From NCBI GenBank assembly GCA_918026815.1, contig CAKJVC010000097.1:186001-250000 (forward strand): 64,000 bases of DNA, in the 5' to 3' direction. Under the pieces are notes generated by a model. That model was not told the origin of the DNA and did not search any database. It saw only the letters and a program-made list of their open reading frames with translations. This stretch comes from Chalara sp. BL73 (lineage: Eukaryota; Ascomycota; Leotiomycetes; Helotiales). Both the position numbers and the translations under genes were made by a program. Below are positions 46,005-55,107 of this stretch, piece after piece (position 1 is the stretch's first letter; each line of letters opens with the position of its first letter).

Positions 46005-46377
46005 ACTTTTTACTGTTTCCTCGGGCTTTGTCAACGGGATACTTCTTGCGTGTGACTTCGAGCTTCTCCAGCACAATCTGCTCAGGATCTGCTCCGATGC
46101 GATCAGCGAGAAACAGACAGTAGGTCAGTACGTCTGCAAGTTCTTCGCGTACACGCTTCGGGTCGGCGTTGGCGCCCCACTGAAAGCACTCGAGTAGTTC
46201 GCCAGCTTCGATTGCAATGCTTTTGGCGAGGTTCTCTGGAGTGTGGAACTGCGCCCAATCGCGTTCAGCAACGAATGCCGCGAGGGTGTCGTGGACTGTC
46301 TTGCTAACCATAGGTTCAGAGTGAAGACGAGCGTCGTCGAAGCCTGTGTCATCATAAGTAGGTTGTTCAAATGCCAT
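45991..46377 (-). CDS. MazG-like nucleotide pyrophosphohydrolase (RS21-C6/DCTPP1 type)
   Basis: A single-exon gene of 128 aa. It has the all-alpha NTP pyrophosphohydrolase motif: EAGELLECFQW (ExxE) and REELADVLTYCLFLADRIG (ExxD), the metal ligands of MazG/RS21-C6 enzymes. The characteristic end KYPVDKARGNSKKYDVL follows. Family members hydrolyse non-canonical or excess dNTPs to dNMP and PPi. Its stop codon overlaps the first codons of the DUF2075 gene (AGTATGATGTACTCTAA), a tight overlap of the kind seen in bacterial operons and unexpected for two nuclear fungal genes. Its start is 480 bp from the divergent HET gene. It could supply nucleotide hydrolysis in a two-gene defence-like module (inference). 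Confidence 0.87.
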   Translation of the reverse strand: MAFEQPTYDDTGFDDARLHSEPMVSKTVHDTLAAFVAERDWAQFHTPENLAKSIAIEAGELLECFQWGANADPKRVREELADVLTYCLFLADRIGADPEQIVLEKLEVTRKKYPVDKARGNSKKYDVL

Positions 46378-46856
46378 CCTCGCAAATCACGACTTGCCTA
46401 TGAAAAATATACCCTGAGTCGAATTGTTTATGGTAGTATCAGAGGGAGGGATACCCAGAGTTAATAGTATGACAGCAATATTCAGAGAAGTAGAATGAGT
46501 ATCTAGGAAAATATAACAGTGGATACAATTCAGAGCTGGATTGCTAGAAGGTTCTATCAGAGCTGAAGGTAATCCTTAGGCAGAAGTTCAATTCACAGAG
46601 CATCTCAGAGCATTGGGAAATAATAAGCGAATACAGAAGCGCTTGGCCTGAACTCAGGTATCCCATCCAGCTCCCCTGTCTCTTTCCAATTATAGCCTGG
46701 GGATCGACAGGGGTGGACAGGAACGCGCATTAAGCCTCACGGTCGTTCAATAGAGAGAGTCAGAGCCAATAGTTTGGCCCTGCTGATGACGCTTGATGGA
46801 TGAGCTTGTGGGTGTAGGTTATTTGGTCATGTGATCAAAAGGACGGGAATGGCTTT
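46378..46856. promoter_or_regulatory. Shared divergent intergenic region of the MazG-like and HET genes
   Basis: 480 bp separate the two divergent starts and must hold both promoters. I see AT-rich stretches but no clear binding-site repeat. Confidence 0.35.
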
Positions 46857-49730
46857 TTGTTGCGCGTCGCAGAGAGGAGGGAGCTTTCGCCGGGCGGCAA
46901 CGGCAAGCAGTTATTGGACATGACTTGGCTTGCATGGAAAGGGTCGATTGGCTGGTGCGATAGAGATACATTGAAGGCTCCAGCGACACTAATCTTATCT
47001 TTACCGCTTCTGTGTACCGTAGTTGCTTCAATATTCCGAGACATCGAGACTGCTTTTGCAAGAGCCAACACACTCTATGAACAAGCCCGCCGCGGCAACA
47101 ACACTCGCAGACTCGTCACATGTCGCTCGAAAAATGGTCCTACCTACCTACGCGACTTCTATTTTGTTACTTCTCTTAGTAACCGTCTCTCGGAGCAGCG
47201 TAGTTGCAAATTGTGTGACTTTTTAAAGGAGCATGCTAATGATCCAAACAAAGGGACTTACAAGTTACTGGTAATTTGCAGCAGCGAGACTACCCTATTC
47301 GAGGCACCAAGGAAGAATGTAAGGGGCAGATGGATTCATCGGCCTTGGGATAATCTGGAATACAATGTCTTTCTGGCTGTTGTGCCAGAGGTTGAGGGGA
47401 TTCCTCGAACTGGAGTACCGCTCCGCTGGTTGGAGACGGGACTACCCCAGAAAGGATCTATTTATCGTCTGACGAAAGACCTGAGGGAAGAAGATGGCAT
47501 GCGACTTGTTTTGCCCAAGGAACTGGAACCAAAGGCCGATCTCGTGCAGGCTGACTACTGGCTATATACTTGTCGGAAATCACACAAACTATGTTGTACC
47601 CCTAGAAAGCCAGGGGGGGCAACACTTCGTGGATTCAGGGCTATTAATTGCCTCGAAAGCCCAATTAGAGTCGAGGAACTGTCATGGAGTGAAAAATACG
47701 TCGCACTGAGCTATGTGTGGGGCGCATCAACAGAGAAATGGCCTCAGACTGTAAGGGATGCTGTTGCTGCAACTAGGATGCTTGGGGAGAAGTATCTCTG
47801 GGTTGATCGGGTCTGCATCAATCAATCGGATTTGGAGGAGAAGATGTTTCTGGTCTCCAAAATGGATGCGATCTATGAAGGTGCAGAATTCACTATTGTG
47901 AATGTAGCAGGAGATGCTCGAACGGGATTGCCTGGTGTTGGGAAGACACCACGAGCGTCTCAACATAGAGTTGAACTGGATGTTTCTAAGGGAAAGTCAG
48001 TTCAGTCAGGCCGCAGCGGGGATGCATACCTTGAGCTTCTCAACGTCCCCGAGACGGAGTACGAGGTCGAGACAGAAGGTCACTCGATGTGGCTTGACAC
48101 CTACCGACACGGTTTGAAAGGAACCACGATGCAACTCGACCTGGGTGAGCTTATGAGCCAAGGCAACAGTCGAGCACGAGCCGAGAAGTACGGAATTCCA
48201 CAGGACCATCTTGATTTCTACGAAAGCACCGCCGAGCTCTACAACACGCCTTTCGATGAATATATGGAAAAGCAACAGGAGCTAGCTCGTCGCATAGGTA
48301 TTACGCTGCCTGAGTTAGTTCCGTATCTACACAGACAAGCTGTAAAGAAAGCTGGGATACCTATTGCTGATGACGAGCCACTTCCGCCTGTTGACACAAC
48401 CCATTACGTTACCAATCCTCGAAAACCGGAACGCTCATTACCTCCAGGGTTGATTCCAGGGAAGACCGTACTTGTTTCCACCATGCAAGAGCCCAGAGTG
48501 ACGATTCGAAAGTCACGGTGGGCAACTCGTGGATGGACATATCAAGAAGGCGTTCTCTCAAATCGATGCCTGGTGTTCACTGGAGAGCAAATGTACTGGG
48601 AATGTCGTGGCATGGCTGTGAATGAGTCGATAAGACTTCCACTTCCAAGTCTGCATTTACCGTCCCAAAGCGGCAAATACTACCACTTTGCAGATTACAT
48701 GCTGTCGGGTATCTTTCGCGGTGATATGCATCGAGTTCCGGAGCTTCAATACGGATTCCAACCCGAGGATACAAACAACCTGACTAAGGAGATCGAAAGC
48801 ATAAATGGACATATTCGGGGTTATACATCGAGAAATCTTACAGATCCTGGGGATTCTCTGAATGCTTTCCTCGGAGTATCCTCAAGTATTTCCAGAAAAG
48901 ATGGCTTGTATTTGATGCTTGGAATTCCTGTCTGGGCTGGTCCATTTGCAGATGGTCAACCGGGGCTACAACACACATTTGCCCTCTCAATATCAATCTG
49001 GTTCCATCTCGGAAAACCTATCGAAGCTAAGTCAGAACTCTTCGTTGCGAATTGCCACCGCAGATCTCAATTCCCATCCTGGAGCTGGATCGGATGGGAA
49101 GGTCGCGTGGATTTCAATGGCGACAATAACGATTACAATGAACCACATGAGGTTGATGAAGACGACCCCGGTGGTGATAACTTCCACATTGACTTCTTCA
49201 CGGCGATGACGAAGACTGAATGGGTCAAGAGCATCAATCGAATCTGGTCTGCTGAGATGATCCTCCACTCTGAGGATGGAAAGGACTCAACTCTCCTCTA
49301 TGGATCTGTATCGGTTGAGGGCTTCGTTGATCACAGCAAGAAGTGGCTGTTAACAATACAAGAACCATTGGTGTTGAAACACATGCATTTGATGCACTCG
49401 AATAATAACTGGGAATGGAAACGCTTGATGGGTAAACTCGCAACTCTGCACCTTTCTACTCCATTCACGGAAGAAGAATTGACGAGGGGTCACAAGTCTG
49501 GCGATATGGTAACAGTACTCATGTTTGCAAGCACGGTGCCATTTGTGTGGGATGGAAGGGCGAGGTTTTTAATTTTGAGACAAGTGGATAGGGTTGAAAG
49601 ACGCTGGGAGAGAATTGGGATTTTGGTTTTAAAAATTAAGGAATGGGCAATAGGAAAGTATAAAAGCTCGCAGGATATGATTGACGATTTGCCCGTGACA
49701 AAGTTTAAGAACAATATTACCATAGTTTAA
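46857..49730 (+). CDS. HET-domain protein (heterokaryon incompatibility family)
   Basis: A long intronless frame of 957 aa. The HET domain begins near residue 279 with KYVALSYVWGAS and continues LWVDRVCINQSD (~313) and FTIVNVAGDA (~344). RGWTYQEGVLSNRCLVFT appears near 557, after an insertion of about 190 residues. The HET domain triggers cell death in incompatible hyphal fusions and is TIR-like in fold. Upstream, CRKSHKLCCTP resembles the Cys-rich segment often preceding this domain. The long C-terminal region, with SQFPSWSWIGWEG, is usual for large HET proteins. No NACHT or repeat domain is present. The first ATG (46857) is taken, but MTWLAWKGS at 46920 is also possible. It is divergent to the bacterial-type MazG/DUF2075 pair. 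Confidence 0.88.
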   Translation: MLRVAERRELSPGGNGKQLLDMTWLAWKGSIGWCDRDTLKAPATLILSLPLLCTVVASIFRDIETAFARANTLYEQARRGNNTRRLVTCRSKNGPTYLRDFYFVTSLSNRLSEQRSCKLCDFLKEHANDPNKGTYKLLVICSSETTLFEAPRKNVRGRWIHRPWDNLEYNVFLAVVPEVEGIPRTGVPLRWLETGLPQKGSIYRLTKDLREEDGMRLVLPKELEPKADLVQADYWLYTCRKSHKLCCTPRKPGGATLRGFRAINCLESPIRVEELSWSEKYVALSYVWGASTEKWPQTVRDAVAATRMLGEKYLWVDRVCINQSDLEEKMFLVSKMDAIYEGAEFTIVNVAGDARTGLPGVGKTPRASQHRVELDVSKGKSVQSGRSGDAYLELLNVPETEYEVETEGHSMWLDTYRHGLKGTTMQLDLGELMSQGNSRARAEKYGIPQDHLDFYESTAELYNTPFDEYMEKQQELARRIGITLPELVPYLHRQAVKKAGIPIADDEPLPPVDTTHYVTNPRKPERSLPPGLIPGKTVLVSTMQEPRVTIRKSRWATRGWTYQEGVLSNRCLVFTGEQMYWECRGMAVNESIRLPLPSLHLPSQSGKYYHFADYMLSGIFRGDMHRVPELQYGFQPEDTNNLTKEIESINGHIRGYTSRNLTDPGDSLNAFLGVSSSISRKDGLYLMLGIPVWAGPFADGQPGLQHTFALSISIWFHLGKPIEAKSELFVANCHRRSQFPSWSWIGWEGRVDFNGDNNDYNEPHEVDEDDPGGDNFHIDFFTAMTKTEWVKSINRIWSAEMILHSEDGKDSTLLYGSVSVEGFVDHSKKWLLTIQEPLVLKHMHLMHSNNNWEWKRLMGKLATLHLSTPFTEEELTRGHKSGDMVTVLMFASTVPFVWDGRARFLILRQVDRVERRWERIGILVLKIKEWAIGKYKSSQDMIDDLPVTKFKNNITIV

Positions 49731-51034
49731 GGAATTTACTTGTTAGTAGAATCCATAAAGTTAGTTTTTTCTCTCTAATATAGTACCAATAAACTCTCGA
49801 TCGATTCATTATAATAATAAGTTTGCTGAGTAATATTATAGTGATGTACCTAGTTGGTAGGTCTAGAAAATGGGATTCTAATAGTTGGTTCCAGATAAGG
49901 TGGCCTACTTCAATTGTGACCTGCAACAGTTAGAGTTGGACCTCAATTTTAGTGTGGAAGTGAGCCTGCCTAGTCATTAGGTGGGGGAAATGGACCATTA
50001 CCGAGTATGTTGTTGATTCGGGCTCTGAGACTGATCTCCATGCCTCAGAATGGAAGCTCCCTGATCTTATTGACGACGCCAGCATTACTTGTAGGAAAGC
50101 GTGTAAGTAGTCTTTTCGAAGAAAGCCGTCGGGCTGTATTACATAGTTCACAAGGGAGTGGCGACCACAAATTACCCGAGAATCGATATTGTGAACGTTG
50201 TGAAGTTAAGCCTGAACTTCTTCAAAGTTGTCGAATGTCTGTTATCGTAGGTATATTTTACGGATCAATTTGTGAGGCGATCTCATACACTCATTGTTTA
50301 CAAGACATTGCTTATCACGGCAACCCAGCAAGCAAAAGCCCTCAAGAGAAGAGCCAGCGCAGCAACGAGCTGATGCTTTTGAGTTCTTCACCCCCGATAC
50401 AGCCCCTGATTTGCTCTCCGGCTGGTATTTCGGCAAAATGTCTAGCATACCTCCTCGGCATTACTATGGCACGGCAGGCATACCACGCATAAGCCAGCTT
50501 CTACACAATGCCACAATAGTGGCCATACAGAATTGCATGTTGCAACATATACAGGCTTGCTTCAATCTACAAGCTTGCTTCAATCACCTCATTGGATTCG
50601 GTTTGTCCACGCCGTCGTTGATATAATTTCACCTTGAGGAAACTATTATGATAGATTCGAAAGAAGTCAAGAAATTTGAGGATTCATGGATGGAGGGAGT
50701 TGAACGAATGTTTAGCAGTGGGAAGGGGATGCTAAAGGCACATTGTCACAAAGACGGTAGATGCAGCTGCTAATGAGCCGCGAAAGGAAGTAATTCAAGT
50801 GAAACAGTCTTTGATACTGATATGTACATAGACGTAGATAAGAGCCAGACCCCCCTCCGCCGCCCAACAACGGAGGTTGCTGGTCACATCATTTGATGAC
50901 CTAGCACCAAAGCTAGGCAACGTCGGCATAGCAGTCTTACGACAGACTGCTAAAATCGGGCATGAATTAATCGATCACCTGATAATAAAACCTAGAAGGC
51001 AGACAAAGGAAAATTCCTCGTCCAAATCTCCTTT
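49731..51034. other. Intergenic region
   Basis: I support no gene here. The open frames at 50007-50626 lack any family resemblance. Confidence 0.45.
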
Positions 51035-52005
51035 CTATCTCCTTGTCATCTCTATCGGATCTATTTTTCTACCATCCAGAGCACGAATATCCATATCGGC
51101 AAGCTTATAGCGGGCCTGATTTATATACCAAGCCACATATGCCTGCATGAACTGCTCGGTTGAGTCAAGCATTGGAGGGTGATGGGAGAGAACAGCACGA
51201 ATAGTATTCACACTCTGAACCACCTTGTCGCAGGTCAATCGTAGAGATGCCGAGACGCTAATACGACGGACTCTAGACAAGTTACAGATATAGTTCAGCG
51301 TCTCGTCTGACGTCATAGACTCTTTATAGAAAGAGAGGATATCATTGGTATAACTGACAAAGTCGCAGATGTCAGGAATTATCGGGAGATACTGCTCCAA
51401 GTAGGATTCCTCTGGATAAAGATGCTGAGGGAAAGCAAAATGTGCATAAGGCTCGGCAATTCCGGCTTTTTGGCGGAGGTATTGAGGGAAACTGAGAGCA
51501 CCAACAGGAGGCACCATCACTCCGTTGTAACGATTTTCCAAGAGGCGCCCGGTAACAAATTCCACCATCGACTTGGAGATCATGGCTCTCGAGTATGGTC
51601 CGAAGCACGTTCCCATATCGTCTAAGAACTTAAGTAGTGACTCAAGAACTGGTGATTCCTGTGGCTCCCCTCGTACCAGCTTTGTCTCGAATTCTCGAAA
51701 TTCCACGTCCATTTCGTTATCACTGTCGTCAATCAAAAACATGTAGGTGCTGAAAATACCATACATGACCTTGGCATCATTGGCGACGTATGGATATACC
51801 ATTCTAATCCAGTGGATGCCCATTTTGCTTTCTGAGTCGCCTTGCGAATAAGCATGGCATCCCAAGGCTGCGATTCGAAGTGTGATATAACTGGCTGCTC
51901 GAGGGAAAGGTCAGGTGTAGTCATGGGCATCGAAAAATTAATGCCTCCGAGGAACGTCGATAAGATGTTAGCATACTCCTCTTTACAGGGGAGAGAGAGC
52001 TCCAT
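51035..52005 (-). pseudogene. Trichodiene-synthase-like sesquiterpene cyclase, one frame break
   Basis: A terpene cyclase of the fungal trichodiene-synthase-like family, which cyclises farnesyl diphosphate. From 51865 the frame reads YGIFSTYMFLIDDSDNEMD with the Asp-rich metal motif. SYTNDILSFYKE follows with the NSE triad (Asn, Ser, Glu all present), then QARYKLADMDIRAL near the end. The N-terminal piece from ATG 52005 (NILSTFLGGINFSMP, PDLSLEQPVISHFES) fits the family start but is in another frame. One missing A in the AAAA run at 51823-51826 would join them into about 323 aa. Alternatives are a start at ATG 51865 with a shortened N-terminus, or a sequencing error. All catalytic motifs are intact. 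It is shorter at the C-terminus than trichodiene synthase itself. Confidence 0.8.
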
Positions 52006-54277
52006 CAGTTCAAATTATGGTTGCGGGACCCTGTTAAGCAGCGGCAACGTAAACTAGCGAAAGCCGACAAAGAGCATACGGATGAAAATAACGATTCCTT
52101 CGCAGCGAAAACAAGCAACAGAACTTCCAGGAAGAGGCAAACTATTACAAAAATGAAAGTTAGTAAAGGATAGGAACTAAGATGGGTACAAGTATAGTGA
52201 ACGCGACCTACGTTGGCAGAGGAAAGGAGGCAAGCGGACTTTCCTATAAACGCTCAACCTTGATATTAATAGCCGCTTCCTGTGTCTCCTGTATTATATG
52301 GTTTTTGGTTTACTGAGTGCAGGATAGAGAAGCAGAATCGAGATGCTATAAGAGTGCAGTTGTATTTATAGATAGAGAGAACTAGTGATTTATGCAGGCC
52401 AAACTGAGTCAAGTGCGGAATGCTAATTTCCAAGAGGAATGTGAACTATGATGGGAGGAAAACTTGCTTTGTGTGGAAATATAACCTTAATGTTCAGTGA
52501 ACATTAATGCCTGCTACCGCTCTCGTTGCGTAGAAACATTATGGAATTCGTAGAGTAACGCACCTGGATCGTGGCTGTACTTCGGTTATGGAAGGACGAT
52601 TCTGGAGGTCGTCGTTTCCATGACCGGTGCTACCCCTTCCTGATGCTGGCCGCAGCGGTGCATTTTCCTGGTGTCCATGGAACGCGCCTCTAAAGAGGCA
52701 AGACAGTGTGGCGTGTCTTGAAATATAGAACAATCCTGGAAGAGCTTGCGGAACCAATAGATGCTTTCGGAGTGACGGACAGTTCGGGGAACTGGGGGAT
52801 ATTGTCAGGTTAAATTCTAGACTATACTTTGTCTTATTCCTGAGTTGCCGTGCGCTTTAAGAGATTCTTAATGGGTGCTCAGCTGCTGGTATTGATTTCT
52901 TGGCGGATCGGGGATATTGTGAATTCCTAAACAAGTGTTTACGCCTTCGTCACTTCCGCTGGCCTAATGTTTGTTTGGGAGCTCGCTGACTTAGCATTTA
53001 CAAAATATTTGAAATTCGTTCCTACGACGATGCGAACATCCCACTTCAACTCACCATATTTACGACGGCACTCACGATATATTCAGTAGAACTTTTAGAT
53101 GATACCCTACAAACCTGTGTTTTGGGACTGCTGAGTATTATTAAACGAGCAAGACTAACTGCGCAAGGTCTCTCTAGACAATTTTACTGTCACAGGAGTC
53201 TCAAGATCATCTGACCTGCATATCAACAGTATTTCCTAGGCGCGTAAGCCTCCCTGGATCTTGCAACATCTAATTCGCCTCATTCTCATCCCTACCGAGT
53301 TGAAATACGCTACGAATTTTCAAGGCCTTGAGAAACGTCCTCTGCCGAAGGGTTACACGGATGGCGACATGGGGTATAAACAGAACCAAGAAATGCTCTT
53401 CACAAGAAAACGAGGCGGATCTCATCAAGTCTCCTTCGCAGGAGATCAACCTACTCAGATCCTCCGACGACCTCAACCACAGTACTACCACTTCTCGAGG
53501 TGCTTCCGGCCTAGAGGAAATCACGTTATCACTCCAGTCTGTTTTACCCCACGAGCATTCCTCATCATCTGATATGACATAGTACGAGAGAATGAATTGC
53601 GGTAGTATTTGCTTTAATTCTAGTGATTTTTAAGCCGGTATATTTCTCTTCCAATACGGTGCTGACCGCCTCATCGATTTTACAGCGACGGTTGCGCGTC
53701 CATCGAGAGTCTCACAGATATTGGTAGCCTTGCTCATAGCAGGTGCACAGTAGAAAGAATTGCAATCTCGTGCGATTACAGAAGGCCCGTTGTAGGTTGA
53801 CTAATATAGCTTGCGGTCATCGTAGCCCAACTTTCGAAGGCGCTCCTCTCTCGCACTGGCAATGTCGTCGACTCCTTAGTCTTTAATATTTTAGGCCCAT
53901 CCTAGCCGCACAATGTCCGACGACGTACGGCGCTATACATAGCTATACTGCTTCTTGTCATTACGGCCTGGCTTGACGAAAAGCTTTGATAGGACCACCG
54001 GAAGTCTTCCCATTATAGCAGCCGCTGTTTACACTGGATTTTCCAGTTAGAACTTCATTATTAAGTAATTGGACGATCTGGGATGGCTTGCTTGCGGACT
54101 GGCAACGTACACATGAACCTCCATCAATCCGCCGTCTCACTCTAGCTGGCTATCACCATAATAGTGAAGCCAGTCTATGAGTTACAGTCTTGTATTTTAA
54201 TACAGACATGACGGCCATAGAACTTCCAGGCTGCCCCACGTTGAATGTACGCCGTATACTCTCATCTGGTTTATCCA
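52006..54277. other. Gene-poor stretch upstream of the terpene synthase
   Basis: The left part is the synthase promoter, with a 21-bp palindrome at 52487-52507. Around 53640-53810 a minus-strand piece (NSFYCAPAMSKATNICETLD) looks protein-like, but I found no gene structure around it. Confidence 0.4.
52487..52507. promoter_or_regulatory. 21-bp perfect palindrome
   Basis: TTAATGTTCA, a central G, then TGAACATTAA: ten base pairs of perfect dyad symmetry, 480 bp upstream of the terpene synthase start. It may be a dimeric regulator site for that gene (inference); chance is unlikely at this length but not excluded. Confidence 0.45.
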
Positions 54278-55107
54278 CTACATGACCGGATTCCTACTAC
54301 TTCTTCCAGCTACCTGCCCCGCCGCCGGGACCCTCAATGTTGACGATAGATCGGCAATGTACTCCCGGAGGAATTTATTATTGCTATCTAGCTTGTCATG
54401 TTCCCTCTTGACTGCCTCAAGTCGGTCGGATATTTTAAGAAAGGATTCTTGAAGATTTTTTGCATGCCTGTCATAGAGTTCTTCGTGAGCGCAGCTGCGT
54501 CATGGAACATGTTGAAATAACATCATAGGCAAAGCTGGAAAATAAGGTGAACCGACTGTGACAATTTCTCTTTTGTGTCCTGGCCCATCTTCTCTAAATC
54601 CTCGTTGCTTCGACGCGGACTCATTGCTCTGGCGTCATCATAATCGAAAGTCTCTTCACCTTCTTGAATTTCGACATGAGGGTCGTCGCGAGAGACAAGG
54701 TTTGTACCGCCCGATTTGCATGTGCCAAGTTTAGGTCTGAAGCGGTGTCTTGAATGGGAGCTGTTCGGATTAATGTGCGTTGAGGAGAAGGAGCTACTTG
54801 TAGTGGTGTTGGTCATAGGCCGTTGTTGTATGTATAGGCTCATAGAGATGGCTGTGAGGTCGTTGTATGAGTCGGACATCACCGCTTCGATGTTTTGAAG
54901 CGAAGAATGGAATGTGATAGGTTTTCCGCATGGCGGGTTGGATTTGCTATATACTTGATACTTTAAAGGGTTGGAATAGTTTGTGCTTCTTCGATCTCTG
55001 CCTTGTGGGGAGCCAGGAGTTACGGTCGAATGAAAGGTTGGGAGGTGGTTTGGTGCATTGAGTTTCAATGCCATTTTTTCGATCTTCACCTTCACAACAG
55101 ATTCCAA
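54278..55107 (-). CDS. SCOC-like short coiled-coil protein with a long N-terminal extension
   Basis: Two exons, 55107-54563 and 54494-54278, give 253 aa. The intron starts GTCACA and ends GACGCAG. The C-terminal exon is a heptad-rich coiled coil, LQESFLKISDRLEAVKREHD followed by KLDSNNKFLREYIADLSSTL. This matches the pattern of the conserved eukaryotic SCOC family (DAVKEEN..KLxSEN..LxxYIxNLMS), which acts at Golgi and endosomes with Arl GTPases and in autophagy. The N-terminal two thirds is disordered, rich in Ser, Thr, Asn and Pro. Fungal SCOC proteins commonly have such extensions. The splice choice is mine; the coiled-coil exon is secure. MALKLNAP at 55074 is an alternative start. Confidence 0.65.

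Noticed and set aside
46857..46920. Treating the HET gene start as certain
   Set aside because: Two ATGs (46857 and 46920) fit equally; the residues between them do not resemble the family, so I kept the first only as the longest option.
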